DNA from: a virus
DNA: 48,144 nucleotides
Direction: 5' to 3' (one strand)
IMG/VR virus record: IMGVR_UViG_3300031974_002798
Span: 1 to 48,144 of that record
The position numbers and the translations under genes were made by a program. Positions 1-6,345 of this stretch are shown piece by piece. The notes beneath the pieces were generated by a model. The model had not been told where the DNA came from. It did no database searches and saw only the letters and a program-made list of their open reading frames with translations. Position 1 is the stretch's first letter. The number at the start of each line of letters is the position of its first letter.

Positions 1-57
1 CTATATATACTTTATCTTTATATATACTACTACTACTATTAGTATTAGCTATACTAC
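1..57. other. AT-rich simple-sequence intergenic stretch
   Basis: This short non-coding start of the window is made of TATATA and TAC/TAG triplet-like runs, for example ACTACTACTACTATTAGTA. No open frame or hairpin terminator is evident. It lies downstream of the first minus-strand gene and would be leader DNA of the next gene beyond the window edge. Confidence 0.5.
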
Positions 58-91
58 TATTATTTAGGTTATTTTATTCTACCTCACTTTT
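58..91 (-). repeat. 33-bp intergenic repeat, copy A
   Basis: This sequence recurs almost unchanged at 413..446. On the minus strand both copies read AAAAGTGAGGTAGAATAAAA, then TAA, (C/G)CTAAAT and (A/G)AT. In each copy the TGA near the start is the stop codon of the gene that ends there, and the remainder is leader DNA for the next gene. It is probably a shared expression or processing element. Confidence 0.7.
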
Positions 92-413
92 TTTTGAAAT
101 CCACTATCCGAGCTATTCGGTTCTTTATCATTCGGCGTTCTGATTTGTTTAATTGAACATTATCAACTACCCATTCTAAATACGATTGTGGTGCTTTAGT
201 AATATGTGTATCTTTATACTTACCTTTTCTAAAGTAACCACTTGCTACATCTATGAAATTATACTTAGGGTTTGGTTTCATTTTACCTTTTTTTGGCTTC
301 TTATTTTTATTAGTTATCTTATCAATATCTGATTGGATTTGTTCTTTTGTTTTACCTTTACGGCTACCTACCTTTACTAATACCTTATCTGTATTATATA
401 TCTTAGATATCAT
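84..413 (-). CDS. DUF3820-like small basic protein
   Basis: A 109-residue, strongly basic protein. The middle is a lysine-rich stretch (about residues 15-50). The C-terminal half has the pattern F-K-G-K-Y-K-D-T-x-I-x-x-A-P-x-S-Y-L-E-W, which resembles the DUF3820 motif (GKYKG...iP..YLeWl) also found at the C-end of exodeoxyribonuclease X-like proteins. That family is not biochemically defined; a nucleic-acid-binding role is only suggested by the charge. The start lies just after one copy of the 33-bp intergenic repeat and the stop is embedded in the other copy. Confidence 0.8.
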   Translation of the reverse strand: MISKIYNTDKVLVKVGSRKGKTKEQIQSDIDKITNKNKKPKKGKMKPNPKYNFIDVASGYFRKGKYKDTHITKAPQSYLEWVVDNVQLNKSERRMIKNRIARIVDFKKK

Positions 414-446
414 ATCATTTAGCTTATTTTATTCTACCTCACTTTT
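413..446 (-). repeat. 33-bp intergenic repeat, copy B
   Basis: Second copy of the element at 58..91, with only three mismatches. It contains the stop codon of the gene at 439..879 and ends at the ATG of the gene at 84..413, so it occupies the whole intergenic space. Confidence 0.7.
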
Positions 447-879
447 GTTCATTCACCACAATCCCATCATCCGGAGAAATGAAGTGCTCATATGGACGAG
501 CGATCGCATCATCCGGAGAAATGAAGTGCTCATCATAATGATACCCATTTATACTATTACTATTAGTCTCTGCATCTGTGGTTGTGGACATACGAGGAAT
601 CTCTGCGCATGGATTATAGTTATCACCATTAACTTTGAGTTCGAATGCCATTCTAAGAACCTCTGCTATGTGAATGGGTATACGGAATGTACCTATGTCT
701 TTACTCTCCAAACCTATCTGAGAATGGTGACTTCCTCTATAGTCAATTGATACCCAAATTATAGTTGAATATCTTCTTCCTCTTCTTATACGGATTGTGT
801 ATTCATCAACTACTATTGTGTCACCAATCCATTGGGTTAATACATCCCACATTCTTTGGGTTAGTTTCTTATCCTTCAT
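439..879 (-). CDS. Hypothetical protein with duplicated C-terminal motif
   Basis: 146 residues, not recognised. The N-terminal two thirds look like a folded alpha/beta domain. The C-terminus carries two copies of the peptide YxEHFISPDD, 14 residues apart, encoded by a perfect 27-bp direct repeat (465..491 and 507..533). The start overlaps the TGA of the upstream gene as ATGA and follows an exact copy of the ACCAAAACAAAG leader. Expression is therefore probably translationally coupled to the upstream gene. Confidence 0.8.
   Translation of the reverse strand: MKDKKLTQRMWDVLTQWIGDTIVVDEYTIRIRRGRRYSTIIWVSIDYRGSHHSQIGLESKDIGTFRIPIHIAEVLRMAFELKVNGDNYNPCAEIPRMSTTTDAETNSNSINGYHYDEHFISPDDAIARPYEHFISPDDGIVVNEQK
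465..533 (-). repeat. 27-bp direct repeat inside a gene (42-nt period)
   Basis: The sequence CATCATCCGGAGAAATGAAG and the following TGCTCAT occurs at 465..491 and again, identically, at 507..533. The 42-nt spacing keeps the reading frame, so the gene at 439..879 gains a second EHFISPDD peptide. The lack of any mismatch suggests a recent duplication or gene conversion. Confidence 0.85.
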
Positions 880-1115
880 CTTTGTTTTGGTTTAAATTCA
901 TCATAAAAACAAGCTTCCCGATCATCAATAATGTCACCCACATTGTGTTCTTTCCACCAAGATTTTGTTGTAGTATCCTCTAGTTTAATTTTACCTTCAA
1001 AAATACCTACATCGTCATATAAATGTTCAACATACAAACATTCTGTACCTTCAATAAACCAAGTGTCTTTTTTCGCAATATAGTATTGCCCTTCTATGAA
1101 ATCTTCTCTACTCAT
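876..1115 (-). CDS. Hypothetical small protein
   Basis: 79 residues, not recognised; rich in aromatic and acidic residues (WWKEHN, YFDE-like). It begins MSREDFIEGQYYI. The last residues, FKPKQR, are dictated by the ACCAAAACAAAG leader of the next gene, because the reading frame runs through that element to a TGA that overlaps the next ATG. It is a member of the tightly packed small-gene series between 0.4 and 4 kb. Confidence 0.8.
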   Translation of the reverse strand: MSREDFIEGQYYIAKKDTWFIEGTECLYVEHLYDDVGIFEGKIKLEDTTTKSWWKEHNVGDIIDDREACFYDEFKPKQR

Positions 1116-1273
1116 CTTTGTTTTGTATACGAAACAACTCGTTTATTTCTTACATCTATTGTTGAAACACCAATAGGACTGTTATAGTTAAAATAGAAAG
1201 TATTACCTTCTCTATAAGCGTTGTAAGTTACAGTTAACGGGCCTTCCATTACTTCTATAATATACTTACTCAT
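1112..1273 (-). CDS. Hypothetical 53-aa protein
   Basis: A 53-residue frame starting MSKYIIEVMEGPLTVTYNA and ending RVVSYTKQR. It fills the gap between its neighbours exactly, with ATGA overlaps at both ends and the CAAAGATG leader in front of its start. This placement is the main evidence that it is real. The product looks like a small beta-rich domain; no family is recognised. Confidence 0.75.
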   Translation of the reverse strand: MSKYIIEVMEGPLTVTYNAYREGNTFYFNYNSPIGVSTIDVRNKRVVSYTKQR

Positions 1274-1464
1274 CTTTGTTTTGATTTATATGATTTTAAT
1301 GCTTTTGATGCTGTATCAAAATGTTTCTGGGCATCATTAAGATGTTTCTGGGCTGTATCAAAATGTTTCTGGGCTTTATATAAATGATATTGAGCATATC
1401 CTAGTGCAAGAATACTCCCAACACCACATGTTATCATTATAATGTATAATATTTCTTCACTCAT
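1270..1464 (-). CDS. Single-pass membrane protein with heptad repeats
   Basis: 64 residues. Residues about 5-27 form one hydrophobic helix (ILYIIMITCGVGSILALGY). The rest is a run of seven-residue units of the form AQKHFDT/AQKHLND/AQKHFDT, predicting an amphipathic helix or coiled coil next to the membrane. The DNA repeats with a 21-nt period around 1318..1375. Role unknown; a membrane-anchored oligomer is the simplest reading. The start overlaps the TGA of the upstream gene and has the exact leader element. Confidence 0.8.
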   Translation of the reverse strand: MSEEILYIIMITCGVGSILALGYAQYHLYKAQKHFDTAQKHLNDAQKHFDTASKALKSYKSKQR

Positions 1465-2051
1465 CTTTGTTTTGGTTTATTTAGTTCACTAGAGATAGCC
1501 AAATTTGTAGCCTTTTTATCTATTTGTTTTACCACATCCCAATTTAAAACCATACATTGTTTATATCCTTCTATCATATACTGTGTAGGTACAGTTAGAC
1601 TACTCATCATTACATTGGCCAAAGATAGTACATCCAAATCATCTTTAGAAAACCAATTCAATACTTGCTCTTTAGATGAGAATGCAAAGTAAAAATATTT
1701 AAAGGGTATGTACTTTCCTATACGTTTCTTTATATTTTGTTGGAAGGTATTGTAATTAGCTCTCAACAACCCATCTTCAGCCCATCCAGGCCTCGTTGCT
1801 TTACTTAATGTTGGACAGTATTTAGCACCTTTCTTAATTACATCTCTATATTTGATATACTGAGGTATCTCATAATATGGTTCTCTGTATAATAGAGTTT
1901 GATTAATCATATTTTTTAGAGATACACCAGTACTATCAAATCGATTAATGTTTAGTCCTTTATCAGAATAATCATCATCTTTTATACGGTAAGGCCCTCT
2001 ATAAAAATCATCTTTCATATGAACTCTCCAAATACGTTTTTGGTTATTCAT
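1461..2051 (-). CDS. Hypothetical 196-aa phage protein
   Basis: 196 residues. It starts MNNQKRIWRVHMKDDFYRGPYR and has a segment FYFAFSSKEQVLNWF followed by an L-rich helix. A similar layout (x-GPYR- near the N-terminus, then FxF-S-EQ-x-x-WF) occurs in uncharacterised phage proteins, so I call it a conserved phage protein without a function. It ends in KPKQR because of the next gene's leader. It overlaps the upstream gene by 8 nt. Confidence 0.8.
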   Translation of the reverse strand: MNNQKRIWRVHMKDDFYRGPYRIKDDDYSDKGLNINRFDSTGVSLKNMINQTLLYREPYYEIPQYIKYRDVIKKGAKYCPTLSKATRPGWAEDGLLRANYNTFQQNIKKRIGKYIPFKYFYFAFSSKEQVLNWFSKDDLDVLSLANVMMSSLTVPTQYMIEGYKQCMVLNWDVVKQIDKKATNLAISSELNKPKQR

Positions 2052-2244
2052 CTTTGTTTTGGTGTTTAATATCCAACACCCATTCCATTAAATCAATCAT
2101 ACTACATTGTTGATTGAATTGTTCTATTTTTTCAGATATACCCCGCGAAGCTCCATTTGGTGGGTTATTTAAGAAATGAACTAATTCATCCTTGTGTTTA
2201 TTCATTTCTATTAACTTGTTATATATTTCTTCTCTACTTTTCAT
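2044..2244 (-). CDS. Hypothetical helical protein
   Basis: 66 residues, mainly helical and charged (MKSREEIYNKLIEMNKHKDE). The pattern resembles small phage proteins of unknown function with a conserved end-of-helix WVLDI. The C-terminus HQNKDE comes from the leader element being read in the second frame, ending at TAA 8 nt inside the next gene. Confidence 0.8.
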   Translation of the reverse strand: MKSREEIYNKLIEMNKHKDELVHFLNNPPNGASRGISEKIEQFNQQCSMIDLMEWVLDIKHQNKDE

Positions 2245-2609
2245 CTTTGTTTGGTGTAAGGGGTTTCAAAGTAGATTTCATTTCCATTGGAATCATACTT
2301 TCTTTTCACCCAATAATCATAACAGTAACCGTGGGTTTCATAGTAAATACAATTTCCATTGGAATCGTATTCTCTTTTAATATAGTTCCCGCTATTGTAT
2401 TCGGTGTAGATTTCCTTTCCATTGGAATCATATTCTGTTTTAAACGAAAACCCATTAGAGTTTTCACAATAGGCTATTCTTCCTTTGGAATCACGTTCAT
2501 ATCTACTCCATTCTCTATTAGAGTCTTCACGGTAAATACAATTTCCATTCTTATCTTTGATTCTAAATGGAAACTCTTTGATGTGAAGTTGTTGTGCTAT
2601 TGTACTCAT
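2241..2609 (-). CDS. DSNG-repeat protein, paralogue 1
   Basis: 122 residues. The N-terminal cap MSTIAQQLHIKEFPFRIKD is followed by about five units of roughly 20 residues with the core YDSNGNxIYYE, similar to YD- or MORN-like beta repeats. It is the longest of three paralogues here (others at 5141..5509 and 13115..13357) and lacks their common C-terminal cap (DKRPKGCEGKV...KLTEV), ending instead in YTKQR. Repeat number differs between paralogues, suggesting expansion or contraction by recombination at the identical TTTCCATTGGAATC DNA units. Function unknown. Confidence 0.85.
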   Translation of the reverse strand: MSTIAQQLHIKEFPFRIKDKNGNCIYREDSNREWSRYERDSKGRIAYCENSNGFSFKTEYDSNGKEIYTEYNSGNYIKREYDSNGNCIYYETHGYCYDYWVKRKYDSNGNEIYFETPYTKQR

Positions 2610-2989
2610 CTTTGTTTACTAAAGTTAGTTAACAATCCATTTATGTTATCTCCTCCAACAGGATTTGCTGATTGAATGTTGTATTTAGGTAAGGATTTGT
2701 TGTTGTCTATACAATAGTTCACCAACCATTTGGCACAATCAAATCCTGTCTTAGCATACTCAATAGTACACTCCAATGGTTTCATTGGGTCACCATTCAT
2801 TATATCAGGTTCCAAATCATGGTCAAAACAGATAGCAGTTGGCAATCCATTTTGCTCAATCCAATCTACAAATTCATTGTAGTTCTTCACCCATATAGTT
2901 TCAAAAGGTTTTTCAATAGGAGAATAGTCCAACCAATTTTCTGTGTTTGGATTTCTAATATCGTCTAACCAAAGGAGTGTCTTACTCAT
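2606..2989 (-). CDS. Cyclic-phosphate-processing-type receiver (cREC-like) protein
   Basis: 127 residues. The N-terminus LLWLDDIRNP, the central AICFDHDLE and the later KTGFDCAKWL and PKYNIQSANPVG patterns match small receiver-fold proteins of the cREC type, described as cyclic-phosphate-processing receiver domains in phage and defence-linked contexts. The paired acidic residues (D9, D10 and the FDHD motif) would bind metal. Substrate is unknown; nucleotide or RNA cyclic-phosphate chemistry is only inferred from the family name. It sits in the small-gene operon with ATGA overlaps. Confidence 0.75.
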   Translation of the reverse strand: MSKTLLWLDDIRNPNTENWLDYSPIEKPFETIWVKNYNEFVDWIEQNGLPTAICFDHDLEPDIMNGDPMKPLECTIEYAKTGFDCAKWLVNYCIDNNKSLPKYNIQSANPVGGDNINGLLTNFSKQR

Positions 2990-3203
2990 CTTTGTTTTGG
3001 TTTAACTTGTCTATTTCACCAACTAATCCTTTTAAAGAATCTTTCAAATTACCAAAACTTTCACTCTCTAGTAATTTAATTTTTTCCTCATCTGATAATT
3101 TGAAAACTTCTTTTTTTAAATCATTGATTCCAAAATCGATTTTATCACTCAAAGACACTGCCTGGTCTAAAAGTTCTTGTGTACTTGGTTTTTCTTTATT
3201 CAT
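2982..3203 (-). CDS. Hypothetical coiled-coil protein
   Basis: 73 residues, nearly all helix-forming with regularly spaced leucines (about residues 10-70), so a short coiled coil is likely. Ends NQNKDE through the next gene's leader element. The ATG is preceded by ACCAAAACAAAA, a one-base variant of the recurring leader. No family recognised. Confidence 0.75.
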   Translation of the reverse strand: MNKEKPSTQELLDQAVSLSDKIDFGINDLKKEVFKLSDEEKIKLLESESFGNLKDSLKGLVGEIDKLNQNKDE

Positions 3204-3215
3204 TTTTGTTTTGGT

Positions 3216-3575
3216 TTAATATTCTACATATCCACAAAAAATATATGTGAATGGGTTTTTAATTAACACCCATATTCTTTTCCATAATGGATAGTTTGAT
3301 TTTATTTTAATTGACGGTATTTTCTTTTTAATCATCTTTTTTTTGGGTACATCCTTAACATTATCATATTCAAGTTCACTACGCAGTTCCAAATATCGTT
3401 TACCTTTCTTAATGTCTCTATTAAAAGATGTAATAAAGTAGTTATCGATATTCTTCATCACTTTATCAACATTAGGATGTGTTTGTAAATTTTCTCTATC
3501 CTTTATTGTCATACCATCAACATAAACAATATCGGAATCCAATATCATTCTAAATATTGTATTTTCGGGTTTCAT
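3216..3575 (-). CDS. Hypothetical protein with hydrophobic C-terminus
   Basis: 119 residues, not recognised. The first two thirds are charged, with a lysine cluster (KKKMIKKKIPS), and the last 25 residues are hydrophobic and aromatic (WKRIWVLIKNPFTYIFCGY), suggesting membrane association through the C-terminal tail. Its start is 9 nt downstream of a CAAAGAT element that here is followed by AAGTT before the ATG. Confidence 0.75.
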   Translation of the reverse strand: MKPENTIFRMILDSDIVYVDGMTIKDRENLQTHPNVDKVMKNIDNYFITSFNRDIKKGKRYLELRSELEYDNVKDVPKKKMIKKKIPSIKIKSNYPLWKRIWVLIKNPFTYIFCGYVEY

Positions 3576-3760
3576 AACTTATCTTTGTTTTGGTTTATTT
3601 CTTTGAGCTCAAATATTTTACAATCTTCAATATTACAACCCTTTAACGTTTCTTCTTTCCATTTTAACATTCTATTTATGTTAGTTGAAATGTTATAACC
3701 TATGGTAAAGTCATCGTTTCTTTCCTCGTGAATCAGTCCTATGTATCTTTTTTTACTCAT
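3572..3760 (-). CDS. Hypothetical 62-aa protein
   Basis: 62 residues starting MSKKRYIGLIHEERNDDFT. A longer in-frame start exists at 3868, but it would overlap the upstream gene by about 115 nt. The start at 3760 follows the recurring AAAAACAAAG leader directly and gives the usual short overlap, so I chose it. Ends NQNKDKL, again from the leader element of the following gene. Function unknown. Confidence 0.75.
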   Translation of the reverse strand: MSKKRYIGLIHEERNDDFTIGYNISTNINRMLKWKEETLKGCNIEDCKIFELKEINQNKDKL

Positions 3761-3905
3761 CTTTGTTTTTAAATACCATTTCAATCTTACTACTACTTCT
3801 ACTAAATGCCTCAAATGGCAATTTACTGAATATGGACTTATTGTGTACCTCTCTTTGGGTTTGTTCATCCATACTTCTCCACCACTCTAATGCTTTCTCT
3901 CTCAT
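3753..3905 (-). CDS. Hypothetical 50-aa protein
   Basis: 50 residues starting MREKALEWWRSMDEQTQ, with a hydrophobic KLPFEAFSRSS stretch. The ALEWW motif followed by a short linker recurs in small phage proteins of unknown role. A longer frame from 4055 exists, but its extra N-terminus is antisense-like methionine- and histidine-rich sequence inside the upstream gene, so it is rejected. One nt separates it from the upstream stop. Confidence 0.7.
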   Translation of the reverse strand: MREKALEWWRSMDEQTQREVHNKSIFSKLPFEAFSRSSSKIEMVFKNKDE

Positions 3906-3906
3906 C

Positions 3907-4152
3907 TTAATAGTGTTTAAAATATCCATCATTCCACAATCTGTGGACTTCTCTTTGTATCTTATCCTCTGATTCACCATTGAATGTTGCCCAATATGGG
4001 AATGGGCCATTTGTTTCATAATAGAACAATACATCATCATACTTAGTGTTTTCATTCACTCTGAATGAGAATGGTTGTCCATCAATGGTTATATCATAAT
4101 GTCGTACCTCTTCTTTCCACAGCACTTTCTTTTCACAGAGTTGTACCATCAT
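3907..4152 (-). CDS. Hypothetical 81-aa protein
   Basis: 81 residues (MMVQLCEKKVLWKEEVRHY...), apparently a small beta-rich domain with several aromatic residues. It lies between two very short genes with ATGA or 1-nt junctions. Not recognised. Confidence 0.75.
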   Translation of the reverse strand: MMVQLCEKKVLWKEEVRHYDITIDGQPFSFRVNENTKYDDVLFYYETNGPFPYWATFNGESEDKIQREVHRLWNDGYFKHY

Positions 4153-4241
4153 TTTTTATTCATCATTTTTAGGAAACTTCCCAATATAATGACAGACAGA
4201 ATTCCTATCACTACCCCATATGCTAATGCTTCAAAATTCAT
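4149..4241 (-). CDS. Tiny single-pass membrane protein
   Basis: 30 residues. MNFEALAYGVVIGILSVIIL plus GSFLKMMNKK forms one transmembrane helix with a basic cytoplasmic tail. The TGA overlaps the ATG of the gene at 3907..4152 as ATGA, which supports it as a true gene despite its size. Role unknown. Confidence 0.65.
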   Translation of the reverse strand: MNFEALAYGVVIGILSVIILGSFLKMMNKK

Positions 4242-4248
4242 ATGTAAA

Positions 4249-4383
4249 TTACTTCAACTGTTTATACAATATTCCAACACCACTTTGTTCCACAACATAA
4301 AGCCCACCTTGGTAAACACCAGTATTAAAACTGATTTGTTTAAAACCTGACCGCTTCATTATCATTGGGATTCTTACTTTCAT
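4249..4383 (-). CDS. Hypothetical 44-aa basic protein
   Basis: 44 residues starting MKVRIPMIMKRSGFKQISF and ending VGILYKQLK. It begins behind the leader ACAAAAAATAAAGGTT, close to the leader of the gene at 4453..4614, and lies 23 nt downstream of a predicted promoter. No family recognised. Confidence 0.65.
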   Translation of the reverse strand: MKVRIPMIMKRSGFKQISFNTGVYQGGLYVVEQSGVGILYKQLK

Positions 4384-4406
4384 AACCTTTATTTTTTGTT
4401 ACAATC

Positions 4407-4438
4407 TGAATATACGAAATATATTTCACATATCCAAA
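4407..4438 (-). promoter_or_regulatory. Bacteroidetes-type promoter for 4249..4383
   Basis: Minus-strand TTTG (4435..4438), a 20-nt spacer and TATATTCA (4407..4414). The element sits in a true gap between two genes that otherwise abut, and has the same spacing as eleven others in the window. Confidence 0.6.
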
Positions 4439-4452
4439 TCTTTTGATGGATT

Positions 4453-4614
4453 TTAATTTTGTTCTAACCAAAGTTCACGTTCATCATGAGCAATGTTTGA
4501 TTTCAATTCCAAATACTCTGATTTAGTGATACATATCTCCTTATTAAAGGAGTTTAAGACGATTACACATTCATCTCCTGTTATACCGCAAGTAAACTCT
4601 TTAACTACTTTCAT
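4453..4614 (-). CDS. Hypothetical 53-aa protein
   Basis: 53 residues starting MKVVKEFTCGITGDECVIV; two cysteines and a short beta-hairpin-like N-terminal half, then a helical C-terminal half (SEYLELKSNIAHDERELW). It fills the gap upstream of a promoter and has an AACAAAAAACAAAGGTT leader. Function unknown. Confidence 0.65.
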   Translation of the reverse strand: MKVVKEFTCGITGDECVIVLNSFNKEICITKSEYLELKSNIAHDERELWLEQN

Positions 4615-4632
4615 AACCTTTGTTTTTTGTTA

Positions 4633-4812
4633 CTATACATCAATGGGTAATCCTTCTTTCTTCAACTCTTCGTACATCTCCCTTGCGATGGATATACACC
4701 ACTTAGGGTCAGCACCCTTCACCACATTGTTTGTTGATGATCGGAGTGCATGAATCTTTTGAGCATGTTTGGATATAAACTTATCCTTATACAATATATC
4801 TGTTACATCCAT
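4633..4812 (-). CDS. Hypothetical 59-aa protein
   Basis: 59 residues starting MDVTDILYKDKFISKHAQK. The C-terminal half, DPKWCISIAREMYEELKKEG, is helical and resembles the tail of small phage helical proteins. Two nt separate its start from the upstream stop. Not recognised. Confidence 0.7.
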   Translation of the reverse strand: MDVTDILYKDKFISKHAQKIHALRSSTNNVVKGADPKWCISIAREMYEELKKEGLPIDV

Positions 4813-4814
4813 AT

Positions 4815-5144
4815 CTATTGGGGGTTATCAAGCTGAACTAACAATTGTGTTATTACCTCATCAACAATATCTTTTTGTTGCTTAACAACTTCATGTCTTT
4901 CCTTTAAAGGATATGTATAATCACCTATGAATTCTGACCAGGCTTTTTCCTGTCCTTTTTTCACTTGGTATTCAACATCTAGTTGTTCAGTATCAATGTT
5001 CCACGAACTTTTTTTAACGATTTTATCTTCTGTTCGCAATTCAATGTCTATGAGTTCTGTATCAAGATCCCACGACAATCTGTCAAGACTTTTAAATAAA
5101 TTCTCTGCAGCGTTTTCGTCTAGTTCAATGGTAAACTTTTTCAT
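4815..5144 (-). CDS. Hypothetical acidic protein with internal repeat
   Basis: 109 residues, acidic. Two similar segments, LSWDLDTELIDIEL (about 22-35) and SSWNIDTEQLDVEY (about 46-59), suggest an internal duplication of a beta strand pair. The C-terminal half is helical. The start shares ATGA with the stop of the upstream DSNG-repeat gene. No family recognised. Confidence 0.75.
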   Translation of the reverse strand: MKKFTIELDENAAENLFKSLDRLSWDLDTELIDIELRTEDKIVKKSSWNIDTEQLDVEYQVKKGQEKAWSEFIGDYTYPLKERHEVVKQQKDIVDEVITQLLVQLDNPQ

Positions 5145-5509
5145 ACCTCTGTTAGTTTGTATTTCTTTCCATCAATCTCTACTACCTTTCCTTCACAACC
5201 TTTTGGTCTTTTGTCTATAATGTACCCATCAGAGTTTTCATAGTAGATTTCCTTTCCATTGGAATCGTATTCTCTTTTATACCACCATCCATTGCGGTCT
5301 TCGCAGTAGATTTCATTTCCATTGGAATTGTATTCATATTTCTCCCAATACCCATTACAGTTTTCATAGTAGATATTATTTCCATTGGAATCGTATTCTC
5401 TTTTATACCCCCAGCCATCAGAGTCTTCATAGTAGATTACATTTCCATTCTCATCTTTAATTATAAATGGAAATTCTTTGATATTAAGCTGCTGTGCTAT
5501 TGTTTTCAT
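5141..5509 (-). CDS. DSNG-repeat protein, paralogue 2
   Basis: 122 residues: N-terminal cap MKTIAQQLNIKEFPFIIKDE, four units of about 20 residues around YDSNGNxIYYE, then the C-terminal cap DKRPKGCEGKVVEIDGKKYK with LTEV. The caps are almost identical to those of 13115..13357, which has only two units. The repeat DNA contains multiple near-identical TTTCCATTGGAATCGTATTC blocks. Function unknown; repeated aromatic beta hairpins could form an extended or binding surface. Confidence 0.85.
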   Translation of the reverse strand: MKTIAQQLNIKEFPFIIKDENGNVIYYEDSDGWGYKREYDSNGNNIYYENCNGYWEKYEYNSNGNEIYCEDRNGWWYKREYDSNGKEIYYENSDGYIIDKRPKGCEGKVVEIDGKKYKLTEV

Positions 5510-5515
5510 TTGTCT

Positions 5516-5773
5516 TTATGTTAAGAATTTAATGTCCTTTATCCTATCCATTATCTGTTGACGATATTGATATTCTACATCACTATCAATCCAAAGATGG
5601 TAATCACCACCAATCATACCAGGAGAATCATCATGCTCACAATACCCCTCAGTAAATCCCAAATTGTCCTTATTGAGTAAATCAAAGATTTTGGTGTATC
5701 TACCATTGTAGGGCCAATATCGGCCCTTATCTTTATGGTTCTTTATGATGAGTTTTGTAATGTACTCACTCAT
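5516..5773 (-). CDS. Hypothetical 85-aa protein
   Basis: 85 residues starting MSEYITKLIIKNHKDKGRYW, with a central GFTEGYCEHDDSPGMIGGDYHLWI segment rich in D, H and G. Not recognised. Overlaps the upstream gene by 4 nt. Confidence 0.75.
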   Translation of the reverse strand: MSEYITKLIIKNHKDKGRYWPYNGRYTKIFDLLNKDNLGFTEGYCEHDDSPGMIGGDYHLWIDSDVEYQYRQQIMDRIKDIKFLT

Positions 5774-6051
5774 CGTTCAACGATTCCAAGAAAACCATTT
5801 GGGAAGCCTGTTTTGAGTTGACCCCACAGCATCACCTCATCAATCAGACAATCAATGTAATCTTTGACGAGAAAAGTTGTATCAGAAGAACCGAACCCTT
5901 CATCGGGGCTCTGATTCAAAGTCCATTGTTCAGCCACTCCTTTTGCCGTTAGGAGAACATCAACCTTATCTAAAAAGGGTTTGATTTTGTCATAACCATT
6001 GACAGTTTCAGCGATTTTGACAATTGTTTTGGGGTTTACTATGTAGTTCAT
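5770..6051 (-). CDS. Hypothetical 93-aa protein
   Basis: I start this gene at the ATG at 6051 (MNYIVNPKTIVKI) rather than the in-frame ATG at 6060. The sequence before it, AATGAGAGATATGAA, is shared with the gene at 7134..7253, and the 6051 start gives the same 19-nt distance from the promoter. The product is helical with WTLNQSPDEGFGSSD in the middle. Function unknown. Confidence 0.75.
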   Translation of the reverse strand: MNYIVNPKTIVKIAETVNGYDKIKPFLDKVDVLLTAKGVAEQWTLNQSPDEGFGSSDTTFLVKDYIDCLIDEVMLWGQLKTGFPNGFLGIVER

Positions 6052-6070
6052 ATCTCTCATTGTTACAGTA

Positions 6071-6102
6071 CTAATATAGTGATAATGTCTGAAACTACCA
6101 AA
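6071..6102 (-). promoter_or_regulatory. Bacteroidetes-type promoter for 5770..6051
   Basis: Minus-strand TTTG (6099..6102), 20-nt spacer, TATATTAG (6071..6078). Almost identical, including spacer sequence, to the element at 14975..15006. Confidence 0.7.
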
Positions 6103-6138
6103 CTTTGAATGTTAAATTTTATATATAAAGTGTTAAAT

Positions 6139-6345
6139 TTATTCATCAATCTCTTCTCCAATCACATCATTCCACTCCGAATCCAAAATTCCTGTGATGA
6201 TGAACTCTCTTTCAGATGGGGTTAGTTGTGGAAATGCATCTTGAACTAATGTACCAGAATACCAATCAGCCATCTGTTCATCGGTAATATTCAAATCCAA
6301 AGTGTTGACATTACCACTAATCGGTGATTTGCGTGTTATCTTCAT
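6139..6345 (-). CDS. Conserved small phage protein
   Basis: 68 residues, beginning MKITRKSPISGNVNTLDLN. The layout (RKSxxSGxxxTLDLxxT-x-EQ-x-x-WYxGxLxQDAFPxL-x-x-x-EREFIxTGIxxxEW) is one I recognise from uncharacterised small phage proteins in diverse hosts. No biochemical function is known to me. Overlaps the upstream gene by 4 nt. Confidence 0.85.
   Translation of the reverse strand: MKITRKSPISGNVNTLDLNITDEQMADWYSGTLVQDAFPQLTPSEREFIITGILDSEWNDVIGEEIDE

Noticed and set aside
253-750. 165-codon plus-strand frame
   Set aside because: Crosses two minus-strand genes with good leaders and has no recognisable features.
3761-4055. Longer starts for 3572..3760 (to 3868) and for 3753..3905 (to 4055)
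   Set aside because: Both would overlap upstream genes by over 100 nt, and the extra residues look like out-of-frame translation.
5215-5430. 71-codon minus-strand frame rich in Met and Thr
   Set aside because: Alternate frame of the DSNG repeat gene; the repeated DNA gives open frames in several registers.
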